From Oegoconia quadripuncta (taxonomy: Eukaryota > Arthropoda > Insecta > Lepidoptera > Autostichidae), in NCBI GenBank assembly GCA_949316235.1, contig OX438743.1, positions 18,163,771 to 18,227,770 on the forward strand: a stretch of DNA of 64,000 bases. The letters are read 5' to 3'. The notes under the pieces are model-generated. The model saw nothing but the letters and a program-made list of their open reading frames with translations, did not search any database and had not been told where the DNA came from. Position numbers and translations under genes: made by a program. Shown here piece after piece: positions 24,832-36,054 of the stretch; the stretch's first letter is position 1; the number at the start of each line of letters is the position of its first letter.

Positions 24832-24867
24832 TTGGATTGCTGTAGTCATATTTCTAAAAATGTACAA

Positions 24868-25005
24868 TACAATATAGATACACTTTATTGCACAACAGAA
24901 AGAAAATACAGAAAAGTGGTATGAATAGAATGTACAATGGACCTTATCACTAAAAGCGATCTCATCCAAGCAACCTTTGGGTAAAATGACAGTACATTTG
25001 AAATA
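24868..25005 (-). mobile_element. LINE 3' UTR fragment of the GCGATAAG type
   Basis: Plus strand ACACTTTATTGCACAACAGA, then CCTTATCACTAAAAGCGATC and CAAGCAACCTTTGGGTA, a diverged relative of the 3' UTR at 53.9-54.1 kb. Confidence 0.65.
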
Positions 25006-25007
25006 AG

Positions 25008-25338
25008 TTTTTTTTTACGCACAACGAGTTTGTACTTGATCTCAATCACACCTGATGTGAAGTGAAGATGAGGTCGAAGGTGGGAGCGTACTGACCCGGA
25101 AACCCCAACACATTTGGGGGACTGGCCATCTTATCTCCGACAACCGGAACACAATAATGCTATTAACATTGCTGCATGGCGGCAGATTTAGATAAGATGG
25201 TGGTAGCTAACCAGGCGGACATTTAAAATGCCCTACCACCAACCAAACCGAGTACTTAAACATGTACTCCGCTGGGGATCGAACCCGCAACCTCCGAATC
25301 GTAAACCCAATGCTGTTTACATTGAGCCACGGAGGCGG
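25008..25338 (-). mobile_element. SINE-A, full length, reverse
   Basis: TTTTTTACGCACAACGAGTT to ATTGAGCCACGGAGGCGG, with box B CGCTGGGGATCGAACCCGC (reverse). Confidence 0.88.
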
Positions 25339-25559
25339 TAGATTGTGCGGTATTAAATAGGGATGCAGATACAAACTACGTGAATAAATATCATATATTT
25401 ACATATACATACATATTTACATACATAATGTATTTGGTTTTTAAATATAGTCCATCTTGATCGGGGTGAGAGTATCATGGATTCATATTAAAACAACTTT
25501 AACTATAGGAGTGACTCTGAAACCGCGAAAGGAAAATAAACTGCTCCATAGAAGAATTT

Positions 25560-25682
25560 TCTATTTCTTATACAATTTTGGGTCGACTTGAAGACATCTC
25601 TCATGGGATAAATCGGCTTTTGTACATTTTTCTGATTATTAATTTTTCATAATTATGTTCCTTTGTACAATAAATCTTCTAC
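25560..25682 (+). mobile_element. LINE 3' UTR fragment, decayed
   Basis: GAAGACATCTCTCATGGGAT, AATCGGCTTTTGTACATTTT, ending TTGTACAATAAATCTTCTAC; same tail type as 35.4 kb. Confidence 0.5.
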
Positions 25683-25852
25683 AAGCCAACAAACAAACAA
25701 GAATTTTATACCTACCAATGAAAATATATATATAAAAAAAATGTTTCTATATTTCTTTAGAAAACCAAACGTGTGCAATGTTAAACCGTCATCGTATCGT
25801 AATCGTTGTCAGTCATCATCCATCCACAGCTGCCCATTCCTATTACTCTTTA

Positions 25853-26390
25853 GATCTACATCATAACAACCGAAAGACGTCCTCTGCTGGACAAAGGCTT
25901 TCCCAAAAGATCTCCACAACGACCGGTCCTGCACTGCCCGCATCCAGCGGCTTCCCGCTATCTTTAACAAATCGCCGGTCCACCTCGTGGGGGGCTTGCC
26001 CACACTGCGACTTACGGTGCGTGGTCGCCACTCGAGAACCTTTCCGCCCCAACGGCCGTCAGTTATACGAGCAATGTGCCCCGCCCACTACCACTTAAGT
26101 TTGGCAATTCTCCGGGCTATATCGGTCACCTAGGTCCTCCTGCGGATCTCCTAATTTCTGATTCGATCCCGCAGAGAGACTCCAAGCATAGCTCTCTCCA
26201 TTGCCCTTTGGGTGACCTTGAGCCTTCTTCTGAGGCCCATAGTGAGCGACCACATTTCAGCTCCATATGTCATTGTCACTGGCAATACACTGATCAAAGA
26301 CTTTCGTCTTGACACATTGCGGTATTTGGGATGAGAAGGCGTTACGAAGCTTCCCAAATGCTGCCCAGCCGAATTGGATTCGATGATTGA
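25853..26390 (-). pseudogene. RTE-type LINE ORF C-terminus, frameshifted
   Basis: Minus-strand pieces in different frames read VTMTYGAEMWSLT, AMLGVSLRDRIRN, then KPPTRWTGDLLKIAGSRWMR, AVQDRSLWRSFGKAFVQQ and TSFGCYD. This order (YGAE-W, LRDRIRN, WAGHIAR-type middle, PPTRW, RSLW, FVQQ) is the well-known C-terminal region of insect RTE-clade LINE proteins. Frame changes show that it is dead. Confidence 0.85.
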
Positions 26391-26636
26391 CTCTTTAGAT
26401 AGAATTAATTAATTCAAAGTCAATTAAAGTTTCAAACATTTTTACAAAATATCATCAAAATATTCAACACTGATCAAAATATTCAATTAAAAAATTATGC
26501 TGAAATATTATGCATTCTTAACTCAACCCGTCTAAAGCGGGTGAATAATAATTTGTTTTTCATCACTCTCAAATACATAAATCTTTATCATATGGTTTCC
26601 AGTAACGACAAAAAAATATGATTATCAGTAGGCATT

Positions 26637-26975
26637 TTTTCAAAATCAAAATCAAAAATATTTTATTCAATGTAGGATACAAAAATATCACTTATTGAAA
26701 GTCAACATGTTATTATTTTTTTTTAAACTACATCGCTTCGCAAGGTGTTATGGTTAGGGAGAAGAAGCGACAAGAAACTCCGCAACAACACATCTTTTCA
26801 ATTTGTTACCATCTTTACAATAATATTATATTTTATATAACATATTACAAAACAATAGCAATTAACATAACGACCAGACCTCCTTATCGCCTAAATAATC
26901 ATCTATCCTGTAATAACCCTTCTTACACATAGTTTCTTTAATGTGGCGTTTAAATTTCTGCTCTGTTAAACTCAA
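26637..26975 (-). pseudogene. LINE ORF2 end and 3' UTR, downstream half of interrupted frame
   Basis: The frame resumes on the minus strand with LTEQKFKRHIKE, then KKGYYRIDDYLGDKEVW and a stop. It aligns without a gap to the matching part of the jockey-type copy at 9.4-9.7 kb (LPFNKFKDTIKQ, KKAYYKISDYLDDK). A 3' UTR follows, ending in AATAAAATATTTTTGATTTT-type repeats near 26,640. Confidence 0.8.
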
Positions 26976-27669
26976 TCCCATCAAAAACAATACTTGTCAA
27001 AAAAACCAAGTCTCGCAACTCAGTTGTTCTGCGGTAAAAAGTTGTGAGATCCATGTAATACCAAGTCGGTTGTTAATTTATTCAGTCTCTACTTAAGCGA
27101 CTTTCTGTCTTAATACGTCCAGTCTCTAAGACCACGATCGTGGTCCATAACAATTGAAAATCAATTGTGTCTGGAATCTCCGTACTCGAAGCATTAAGTT
27201 GTTACGTAATAATTAACAGCATCTTATGGTGACGCATATCAATATTAAAATTCTGTAATGTTTTATATAAATATATCGAGACTTGGCCATCGCACTAAAT
27301 AATTGAATTTACATGTGTTTTCAGGCGATTGAATTTACACGTCTTTTCAGGCGATGGCCAAGTCTCAATATATTTATATAAAACATTAAAGAATTTTAAT
27401 ATTGATATGCGTCACTATAAGATGCTGTTAATTATTACGTAACAACTTAATGCTTCGAGTACGGAGATTCCAGACACAATTGATTTTCAATTGTTATGGA
27501 CCACGATCGTGGTCTTAGAGACTGGACGTATTAAGACAGAAAGTCGCTTAAGTAGAGACTGAATAAATTAACAACCGACTTGGTATTACATGGATCTCAC
27601 AACTTTTTACCGCAGAACAACTGAGTTGCGAGACTTGGTTTTTTTGACAAGTATTGTTTTTGATGGGAT
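26975..27669. repeat. Long inverted repeat closing copy C
   Basis: Arms 26975-27293 and 27351-27669, 319 bp each with a few mismatches, around a 57-bp centre that holds a 25-bp direct repeat (GAATTTACA...CAGGCGAT, twice). The outer ends ATCCCATCAAAAACA match copies A and B for roughly 45 bp; further in, the arm sequence is different. CTCA lies just outside both ends. Confidence 0.92.
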
Positions 27670-28377
27670 CTCATTTCTTTTTGTATTTTGTAGACAGTTC
27701 TACTTTTTTCCTTTTCGGTACCTTCTACTTATTGTATATATGTATATCTACCAGCAACGAATTTTCTTAAAGCCCTCTCTCTGACTTATGAACTTTTCTT
27801 ATTTTTGTAGGTAGCCTTCCGTTTTCTCTTTTCCGGTACTACTTCTTGAGCTTCAGCTACAGTTTTTCTAAGAGCCCACTCCCTGTCTCTATGGGTTTTT
27901 CTGGGAGGCTTTGATGTTACAATTTTTGCCGTAAAATAATAAAACATCGTTACGAATAAAGCCAATATTGAAAAATTTAATTAACTGAAGACTTGGCTGT
28001 ATGGGTTTAATTTTCTCTGCTGTCTTTTCTAGATTTTTTAGTTTTTCCTTTTACCAAACACTACTTATATTCCAAATTTGAAGCTTCTAGGTCTGCTAGA
28101 AGTGCCTTAGAATTTTGATGATCGGTGAGTCAGTGAGTGACAAAATTAAGAAATTTGACCCGTTATAATTCTTAAAAATACTGGTTCAAATTGAATGAAA
28201 TTTTAAATATACGTGTCTTTACAATGCCTGCATAGTTACTGAAAATTTCAGTCTTCTATTTTTATCCACAACGAAGTTACAGGGGGTCGAAAATGGTCTG
28301 AATTGCTTCGAGAAAAGGATGGTACGGCCGTGACGCTTTTTTGCTCGACTTGGTGGGGGCACGGCCGTGCCCCCAGA
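26976..28377 (-). mobile_element. Helitron-like element, short copy C, inserted in a LINE ORF
   Basis: On the minus strand it starts TCTGGGG at 28377, has a perfect 20-bp GC palindrome (28355-28374) and the same region resembling copies A and B (CCAAGTCGAGC, CCGTACCATCCTT, then a CACTCACTGACTCA stretch). It ends in long inverted arms closing with GGGA at 26976. It is 1,402 bp and lacks the OTU segment. The flanks are two halves of one LINE reading frame that join with no lost or duplicated base, between A and T. Confidence 0.75.
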
Positions 28378-28655
28378 TACATGTTCTGGTATTTTATTGT
28401 AAAAGCGTATGCTGTGTCCCACAAAGGATGTGCTAACCTTGCTAAGTCTAAATTGTAGAATTTCAATTTTATTTTTGTTTCTAGTATTCAAATTATGATT
28501 GTCAGAATGTTTACGAAATAGGCATATATTTTTGCGTACATACATTATACTGTCATATTGAGATGCAACAGTTAAAATACTTATTTCTTTAAACAGATCT
28601 CTTAGAGAATCACGGCAGCGTAAATTATATATGGCTCTGATTGCTCATAAAAACA
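28378..28655 (-). pseudogene. LINE ORF2 C-terminal part, upstream half of interrupted frame
   Basis: On the minus strand an open frame of about 88 codons reads RDSLRDLFKEI..., NTRNKNK, RLSKVSTSFVG, IRFYNKIPEHV. This is the C-terminal tail pattern of jockey-type non-LTR retrotransposon RT proteins (the NTRNK and FYNKIP blocks). It breaks off where copy C of the Helitron-like element is inserted and resumes at 26975. It is a 5'-truncated dead LINE copy. Confidence 0.8.
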
Positions 28656-28679
28656 ATATCACCAATATGTAGTCGAATG

Positions 28680-29020
28680 TGACGACGATTTGGTATAGTG
28701 GTTAGAAACTGCTATACCAAGAAGTCGCGGGTTGAAATCCCGCTAAGGAAATAATGCTTGTATGATCCCGATATGGTGTTCCTGAGTTATGGACGTTAGC
28801 ATGAGCACTAGTAGCATGATACATAAACGTTAACGTTGCGCGAGATAATATTATTTGTCCTCCTCATTCGCTTGGCCGAAACATACAACTATAACACTCT
28901 CACTCCTACGCTGCACGCGACAAAGGATATCATGCTACGGAGGCTGGTATCCAAAATACTAGCCTAGTTGCATAGTGTGGCACTAGTTGGCGGTGCAAAG
29001 ATATTTATTTATTATTTATT
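28680..29020 (+). mobile_element. SINE-C copy with a small MITE inside
   Basis: Head GACGACGATTTGGTATAGTG, box B GCGGGTTGAAATCCC, end GTTGGCGGTGCAAAGATATT. A 128-bp element at 28811-28938 interrupts the body. Confidence 0.7.
28811..28938. mobile_element. Small MITE with 11-bp terminal inverted repeats
   Basis: GTAGCATGATA at the left end and its exact complement at the right end, inside the body of a SINE-C. Confidence 0.55.
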
Positions 29021-29950
29021 CCTTTCCTTTTTTATAAAAAAATACTGTAAACCTCAAAACGCTACTGCCATTATCAGGCAGAAATTTGCTAGAAGATATG
29101 TCTTATGAAAAGAAATTTGCTCATAACTTTTTTTAAAAGTTAATGATTGGAACAAATGGATCAGTCCTGCAAAACGTGGCGTGCGATTTTTTTGTCGTTC
29201 ATTTACGAATGCATGCGAAAATAACTGACTCATGCTCGCGTTCAAAAGGTCGTATTTTTGAACAGTCACATCATGCGTAATCCCGACGATTTCTGACGAC
29301 TATGTCTATCCATTCGTTCCAATCCGAATAAATTGTAAGTTTGACATTGATTCACTTGGTTAGTATATGGAGTTACGAAGCGACAACCTCCACAAAGGAG
29401 CTTTAACAATGCAACTTCATACCATCACCTCCTTTGGTACTAAAATATTATAAATGAAATAAACAATAGAATAAAAGGTAACAAAAAGGGGTGAAAAGAT
29501 AATAAACGGAAGCGAGCGTAGCGTTACGGTTACGGCCGTAGCACCGTAGTATAAACAGCTGCTACACGATCGCTACGTAATCGTCGGATCTACGAATTAC
29601 GGGTACGCTCACAGGTATTTAGTATTATCCGTAAAGTGAAATGGCAGTAATCGATTTTTAACACAATGGCTTACTACGTTCTTTATAAAACTCGATACAT
29701 TTTGATAAACATTCGTACAAGACGTTCTGTTAAATGAATATTAGACGGAAATGGCCCTTTTGTGGCTGGCCTATTTGAAAACTATATATAGCATTTTTAA
29801 AAATAATGTCAACACTTTGCATATTCTCGAGACAATTCCGAAACATAAACTAAATTTTGCAAAATAGAAAATACATAATCCAAGTCAGGACCGTTGCCCC
29901 AAATGGGGTAATCAGAAATATTCCATACATCCACGCCACCTTTCGATTGC
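29021..29950. other. No recognisable feature
   Basis: Short CG-richer patch around 29,510-29,610; otherwise nothing. Confidence 0.5.
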
Positions 29951-30157
29951 TTTTTATGCACAACGGGTTGGTACTTGACCTCGATCACACATGATGTTAA
30001 GTGAAGATGAGGTCGAAGGTGGAAGCGTACTGACCCGGAAACCCTAACACATTTGGGGGACTGGCTATCTTATCTCTGACAACCGGCACACAACAATGCT
30101 ATTAACATAGTTGCTTGGCGGCAGATTTAGATAAAATGGTGGTAGCTAGCCAGGCGA
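29951..30157 (-). mobile_element. SINE-A, 5'-truncated, reverse
   Basis: TTTTTATGCACAACGGGTTG to GGTGGTAGCTAGCCAGGCGA; the head is missing. Confidence 0.82.
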
Positions 30158-30271
30158 TATTTTTATTTGTTTCAATTTTATTTATAGCGTAAATTTTGCT
30201 GCCTATAACGGATGAGATTTTAGTTCGGAATGGTCCCATGTGGTTGTTTACTGAATCCATAAACCAGATTA
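30158..30271 (-). repeat. Unclassified repeat between two SINE-A copies
   Basis: Minus strand AATCTGGTTTATGGATTCAG, CAACCACATGGGACCATTCC, GCTATAAATAAAATTGAAAC; homologous to 21306-21425. Confidence 0.6.
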
Positions 30272-30562
30272 TTTTTTTTATACACAACGGGTTAGCACTT
30301 GACCTGTATCACACCTGATGTTAAGTGAAGATGAGGCCGAAGGTAGAAGCGTATTGACCCAGAACCCAAATATTTGGGGAACTGGCTATCTTATCTCTGA
30401 CAACCGGAACACAATAATGATATTAACTAGCTAGCCAGGCGGACATTTAAAATGCCCTACCACCAACCAAACCGAGTACTTAAACATGTACCCTGCTGGG
30501 GATCGAACCCGCGACCTCTGAATCGTAAACCCAATGTTGTTTACATTGAGCCACGGAGGCGG
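30272..30562 (-). mobile_element. SINE-A, near full length, reverse
   Basis: TTTTTTTTATACACAACGGG to ATTGAGCCACGGAGGCGG, with about 45 bp deleted in the middle. Confidence 0.85.
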
Positions 30563-30599
30563 CCCAGAAAACACGCCTGATCGCCAATCATCTATAGGA

Positions 30600-30680
30600 G
30601 TTTATTGGTGGAAAGTCCCCTAAGGCACTAATCGCCTTTTACGATACCCACGGGAAGAGAGTTGTTGGTTCCATATTTCT
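30600..30680 (+). repeat. Interspersed repeat fragment
   Basis: TGGTGGAAAGTCCCCTAAGG, CGCCTTTTACGATACCCACG GGAAGAGA; the end piece of the same family. Confidence 0.55.
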
Positions 30681-31137
30681 TATTTATAAACATAGAAAAT
30701 AATCACAACGAAAAATAATGTAATCCTCTGAACCAGTTAAAAAAATTCTCATAATATTGACACTTCAATTTTCTTCCAAAGGCAATATTGTTTGATTGAC
30801 TGTGTAAACTTTGCTGTTCCCTTTTTATTCGTCTGTTTGTTTCTAAACATTTTATTGTACAATATAACAATAAAATATACAGTTGTCTAATGTGTTGTGC
30901 ACACAATGGCGAACTTATCCCATTAAGGTATCTCTTCCAGTCAACCTAAGAGTAGAAGGATGTTTCTAAATAACGTTTATATTTATCAGTTTTTCACTTC
31001 AAAATATGAATGAATAAATAGTAAAAATAATAATATTATTGGACAAAGTTTTCATTTTTAATCTAAGGCGATGAACCGACCTATTCATTATACTATTTAG
31101 ACATTAGTTACTGATTTATTTTATCTAATATTTAACA

Positions 31138-31290
31138 AACAAACAAAATATTCTTTATTGTACAACAATAAGAAATATAAGAACGATAAATAAGACAAAG
31201 GGGATAGATCAATTTGGCGGCCTTATCACTAAAAGCGATCTTTTCCAGGCAACCTTTCGGTTAGGAAGCATTACGCAAGCATGATATGTA
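31138..31290 (-). mobile_element. LINE 3' UTR fragment of the GCGATAAG type
   Basis: TTCTTTATTGTACAACAATA, then CGGCCTTATCACTAAAAGCG and CAGGCAACCTTTCGGTTAGG; same family as 24.9 kb. Confidence 0.65.
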
Positions 31291-31383
31291 GCTAGCGTGC
31301 GCGGTAAACTAATTTTAGTAAAATAAATAAATCACCCATATAAATACATACGTTAATTGAATACATAAAACATACATCCACAA

Positions 31384-31699
31384 TATACAGGGCGTCCCAC
31401 GGCTATGCCACATGGAGGGAAAGTACCTTGATCGAAAGGCTTCATCATAAGGATTATTTACCAAAAAATAATCCTTATGATGAAGCCTTTCGATCGGTAT
31501 GATAAAGCAACATCGTATTTTTTTTTTATAAATAAAGGGTTCGATTCCCTGTTCAACCATGTACTTATTTAAAAATCTATGAATGCAGTTTAAATTGTTT
31601 TTTAAATTAAAATAATGTCTTCTTTCAGTAAAATGTTCCATCTACAAAATTCAAGGTACTTTCCCTCCATGTGGCATAGCCGTGGGACGCCCTGTATAT
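31384..31699. mobile_element. MITE with ACAGGGCGTCCCACGGC termini and inner hairpin
   Basis: Left TACAGGGCGTCCCACGGCTA, CATGGAGGGAAAGTACCTTG; the right end is an apparently perfect mirror (about 45 bp). TA repeats on both flanks. Contains a perfect 29-bp-arm hairpin at 31430-31495. Confidence 0.85.
31430..31495. repeat. 29-bp perfect hairpin inside the MITE
   Basis: Arms 31430-31458 and 31467-31495, loop TACCAAAA. Confidence 0.9.
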
Positions 31700-31812
31700 A
31701 TAAAATAATACATATAATATGTACCCATATTTTAATTTATACTAATTAAATAGAATAGTACGTAACTAAGCACACAGTAATTAATGCGAGTATGGAACGA
31801 AAAGAGATAATT

Positions 31813-32144
31813 ATCCGCCTCCGTGGCACAATGTAAACAACATTGGGTTTACGATTCGGAGGTCGCGGGTTCGATCCCCAGCGGGGTACATGTTTAAGTA
31901 CTCGGTTTGGTTGGTGGTAGGGCATTTTAAATGTCCGCCTGGCTAGCTACCACCATCTTATCTAAATCTGCCGCCAAGCAGAAATGTTAGTAGCATTGTT
32001 GTGTTCCGGTTGTCAGAGATAAGATAGCCAGTCCCCCAAATGTGTTGGGGTTTTCGGGTCAGTACGCTTCCACCTTCGACCTCATCTTCACTTAACATCA
32101 GGTGTGATTGAGGTCAAGTACCAACCCGTTTAGCATAAAAAAAA
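31813..32144 (+). mobile_element. SINE-A, full length
   Basis: ATCCGCCTCCGTGGCACAAT to CCCGTTTAGCATAAAAAAAA. Confidence 0.88.
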
Positions 32145-32360
32145 TGTAATTAACTGTAATCAACGACAAAATTAGAAAAAAGGCGGTGTCAAAATTTGGC
32201 AGAGATTGGAATCCGGACAAGCAAGCGTAGGCTGCTTTTCATGTAAAAGGGCGCGATAAAGTAATTTCACGGAATACGGCATTCTATAATTGCAACTATT
32301 TTGGGATGATATTTGGTCATATCTGTTTCTGGAAGTAAAGTGACGAGCAAATATAGTCAA

Positions 32361-32517
32361 ATTGGTTGGTTGGCATATTAAGTGTCAGAGATAAGATAGC
32401 CAGTCTCCCAAATATGATGGGGTTCCCGGGTCAGTATTCTACCACCTTCGGCCTCATCTTCACTTAACATCAGGTGTGATTGAGGTCAAGCGCTAACCCG
32501 TTGTAGATAAAAAAAAA
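32361..32517 (+). mobile_element. SINE-A, internally deleted
   Basis: ATTGGTTGGTTGGCATATTA joined to GTCAGAGATAAGATAGCCAG, tail CGCTAACCCGTTGTAGATAA plus A7. Confidence 0.75.
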
Positions 32518-32600
32518 TAGACTAACATGACAATACAAAGGGAGTGAAAGTAATCCAGAAGAAGCGTCGAAAGCTTCTGCTTTCTCTTTTTTTGAATTCT

Positions 32601-32632
32601 TACAATACAATACAATACAATGCAATACAAAT
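32601..32632 (+). repeat. Microsatellite TACAA
   Basis: About six TACAA/TGCAA units. Confidence 0.85.
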
Positions 32633-32857
32633 AGTCTTTATTGCGCAAAATAATTTACAATAATTAATACTTTATTGCTTATCCACATTGTGTAAATGAG
32701 GTATTAACTAAAGTATAGGTCGTCACTGACCCTGTTGGGCGCCCTTTAAACCTGTTGATTAAGAATAGATGGACCAATTTTGATGCAAGTCGGTATTTGC
32801 TGATTATTAGAATTTTGTCCAGTCATTTGCAATATGCCGTTTGCTTCCCGTTTGCGT

Positions 32858-32897
32858 CCAGTTGCCTTTTAAGACACCCGTCTTAAAAGGCAACTGG
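32858..32897. repeat. Perfect hairpin, 18-bp arms, 4-base loop
   Basis: CCAGTTGCCTTTTAAGAC, loop ACCC, then its complement. Confidence 0.9.
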
Positions 32898-33331
32898 CGA
32901 CTCTGAAAAAGACATCGTCCAATGAGCACTGTTCCTGCTCAAAAAAATGTGAGTTTACTGTTTAGACAGCATGAGCAGCATATGGGAGAGACTTATGTTT
33001 CATAATTTACTTTTAATACTTTTAAAGGCCTTTAATATGTGTGATTTTCAATACACACATTCGATATGGAGAATAAGAATTTGCTCTTATAAGTTGGAGG
33101 TATTTTAATATGAATTTTTAAAATTTTATTCCTCGCGCGTTTTAATATGTGGCTTGCAGAAAATTCATTACTAGAAGTGGGTTAGATTATCGGACCGATA
33201 CCCATTCGAGAAGAAAGGTTATTGGATGGATCTCCTACTCCACCTACTGGGTATGTCGAAAGATTACGAGAAATAGAATGGCATAAGCGCTAGAATCGTT
33301 TATAGTGAATATTAGACTACATTTATTCAGT

Positions 33332-33480
33332 CAGTCAGTGTTTTTAAGGCGCCGCGAAACCGGTACCCAATATTTAAAGGCCCTCTGAAGAATGGAAACA
33401 CTCATATTAAAATGACACTGGTGGTTACCCATCCACGGATTCACTGCGCCAGACATTGATTAACTTCGCTAATCGAAAAC
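33332..33480 (-). mobile_element. 5S rRNA-derived SINE, second copy
   Basis: Minus strand GATTAGCGAAGTTAATCAAT, GTCTGGCGCAGTGAATCC, GTGGATGGGTAACCACCAGT, then GAGTGTTTCCATTCTTCAGA and AAAAACACTGACTGACTGAA; homologous to 11.2 kb beyond the 5S part. Confidence 0.68.
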
Positions 33481-33676
33481 GAATAGTGCTTCAACATAAT
33501 ATTTAGCGTAAATTAAAAAAATACACGAAGCGTCGAACTAAGAGACTTATCCGTACTAGACAGTCCTTATAAACACAATCAAAAGATCAAAAAATCTTTA
33601 ACATTAATATTCTCTTTGTGATACATAAAAGGCGCTTTATTTTTACTACATGTTTTAAGTTTAGTTAGGTGAGTAA

Positions 33677-33777
33677 TGGTGTCGATTCGGATGTACACCA
33701 ACTAAACTAAACTAAAACCAGTTTTGGAGTGGTGCCGTCGCATCGACTGTTCCCGGGAGAAAGAGAAATCGACACCA
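33677..33777. mobile_element. MITE with TGGTGTCGATT termini, second copy
   Basis: Same left end; the interior (GTGGTGCCGTCGCATCGACT) is inverted relative to the 12.2-kb copy. The right arm is reduced to AATCGACACCA. Confidence 0.78.
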
Positions 33778-34237
33778 TTATCAATCTAATTAAAAAGCCA
33801 ACTATAATGATGAAGCCGCCTATATTATGAGGTAGGAGCTGTCCACGTCTGCTGCTCGTGATATGCATTTTAAGAATCTTCATGATGATACATATAGGTA
33901 CCTATTGTAGTCCAAGAACATTCTTTCTTTCCTATTTGTCAATTTTTAACTTTTACGGCCGCTTTGGTTTACCTTTTAAAAACTTAATTTATCCTTTGAC
34001 ACTTGAACTGTCACGAAGAATCTAACGTTACCTCAATCATTAGAATCCATCCAACCGTTTAGGTGATACGAGGGGATAAAGAATATCACATACATGCATA
34101 TTACACGCGAAAAACATACCCTTTCTTCTTTTTCTTTGTCGAATTGTAAAAATAGTTATTTAATAAGAGCAACGCCTCAGTGTCTTGCTCGTTCTGGTGA
34201 GTATGTATTGTGAATGTGCGATAATTGTATGTCGTAA

Positions 34238-34492
34238 TATACAGGGTGAAATTCACTTCGTTTAATTCCTGTTTAATGGTTACTCCACTCCGGATTACGA
34301 ACAGTTTTCCCCAAGGAACCATAGCCGAATTCGATTATAAAATTTTCGATTATTCAAACAAAGTAAACCATTCCGAAACCACTTTTAGTGGAAGTCCAAG
34401 AATTTTCGGCTGAATTCGGCTATGGTTCTCAGTAGCAAGTTGTTCGTAATCAGGAGATGAGTCATCAGTTAATGGGAATTATTCATCTATGA
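34238..34492. mobile_element. MITE with TACAGGGTGAA termini, decayed right end
   Basis: ATACAGGGTGAAATTCACTT, CCAAGGAACCATAGCCGAAT, then the mirrored GAATTCGGCTATGGTTCTCA; the right terminus is degraded. Confidence 0.75.
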
Positions 34493-34561
34493 TGTCATGA
34501 CGTTTCAAATGTTATTTTAATAACTTACGAAATGAAACTTTTTTGACATTGAGTGCAACAA

Positions 34562-34800
34562 ATTCTTGAGGCTATTTCACAATTAATAATGAAATATAAA
34601 AACATTTTTGTAAGACAAAAACCTTTATGTAAAATCAAAGCCTGAATTTAAAAGAGCAACCCTTCGAGTTTATTGCTTGTTCTCCTCAGGGGAAAATTGC
34701 ATTTTGAACAAGCAGTAGCTTAAAAAATGTAAAATTGACTATTTTAAGTGTACTCTGTGTACCTACAAAATAAAGCATTTTTGACTTTGACTTTGACTGT
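34562..34800 (+). mobile_element. Jockey-type LINE 3' UTR fragment
   Basis: The plus strand has GAGGCTATTTCACAATTAAT, later AAGCAGTAGCTTAAAAAATG, then AATAAAGCATTTTTGACTTT and TTTGACT repeats, the same tail as the 8.9-kb copy. Confidence 0.7.
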
Positions 34801-35404
34801 AATTGCATTGATGTATTGGTAAGATCCTTTAGACGTTGTATGCCTTCGAAATTTTACTTCTATTATTGTACTGTCATCATCTCTCCAGATCCTATCCTAC
34901 ATTAGATGGAATCGGCACAAACTTCTTTCAATTATGTCAGCCGTCATCTATCTGAATGTGTCCCCTCTATCCACACCGGCTTTCACATAATCCGTACGGG
35001 TTTTCTTTGCCTTCCAAAACAACTCTGTCACAATTTAACACAGTTTCAAAATCGAAATTTTACGATACTATTATTTAAGTACAACATTTTGAAAATGGCT
35101 ATTCTTATTATTTTATATGATTTGAACGGCAAGTTAATCTACTAGTATGCAAACATGATGAAAATGAATGAAATGAAGAAAGCGGGATGCGAAGAACTTT
35201 GTGTTAATAGTACACAGTAGCTAAATTTAATGTCCTAATTAAAGTGTAAATGATAACTATGAACATCATATTAGTTTATTATTTATTATTCAGTTATCTT
35301 TTCTTTTTTTTATTTGTTTTATTATTCGTTATAGGATTTTTTCTTTTGCACACAATTTACTGCTAAACCCCAAATTTACTAAGTTTCCTATTACAATGCT
35401 CAGG

Positions 35405-35512
35405 TTGGATGGAAGAGATCTCTTAAAGGGATAAGTCCACCTTTGTACGTGACCTATTGTTTGTACTCTGTTATTGTAATGTTTAGGTGCAATAAAGAAT
35501 AAGATAAGATCA
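35405..35512 (+). mobile_element. LINE 3' UTR fragment, immediately before a SINE-B
   Basis: GGATGGAAGAGATCTCTTAA, AAGGGATAAGTCCACCTTTG, ending GGTGCAATAAAGAATAAGAT. The SINE-B at 35515 starts directly after this tail. Confidence 0.65.
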
Positions 35513-35514
35513 TA

Positions 35515-35758
35515 ACGACCGATTGGTGTAGTGGATAGTCACCCTATCAGCGAAACCAACGGTTGCGGGTTCGAATCCCGCGACGGGTAAATGTTTGTAT
35601 GATGAATACGAACATGTATTCCCGAGTCTTGGATGTTTATATAAATATTTATGTATGTTTATCCGTTATCAAGTATCCATAGCACAAGCTTTGCTTAGTT
35701 TGGGCCTAGATGATTGGTGTAAGTGTCCGAAATATTTATTTATTATTATTATTATTAT
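35515..35758 (+). mobile_element. SINE-B (tRNA-derived), near full length
   Basis: ACGACCGATTGGTGTAGTGG (box A), GCGGGTTCGAATCCCGCG (box B), body ATGTATGTTTATCCGTTATC, end GATGATTGGTGTAAGTGTCC GAAATATTTATT, then ATT repeats. It serves here as the reference for SINE-B. Confidence 0.85.
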
Positions 35759-36054
35759 AAGAATATAAATTTATAATTTAAAAGCGAAAGCCGAATATTT
35801 TTTATCTCACATCCAAACCAAACCAAACCTCTGTGCTAATATTATATAGCTTTTACTACATCTAGGTAGTTTCTTTTGAAGACGCAGCGCGAAATTTTCG
35901 ACATTGGAATCCTACCATTAGGAACATGGGATACTGTATAGTTTTTTTGAAAAGATTTCATAATTGTGTATGTTCCTACACTAATTAAGTAAATAAATAG
36001 ACACGTGTTCCTCGTTGCTCAGATAATAAATTCACGACTCTTATCCCAAATAAG

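Noticed and set aside
26975..27669. Independent foldback transposon with CTCA target duplication
   Set aside because: CTCA flanks both sides, but the left CTCA is LINE coding sequence and the right belongs to the Helitron-like element, and copies A and B keep the same sequence just before the arms; the inverted repeat is the end of that element.
35515..35600. tRNA gene
   Set aside because: Box A and box B are present, but no complete acceptor stem closes, and the same ~240-bp sequence recurs elsewhere; it is the head of SINE-B. The same holds for SINE-A and SINE-C heads.
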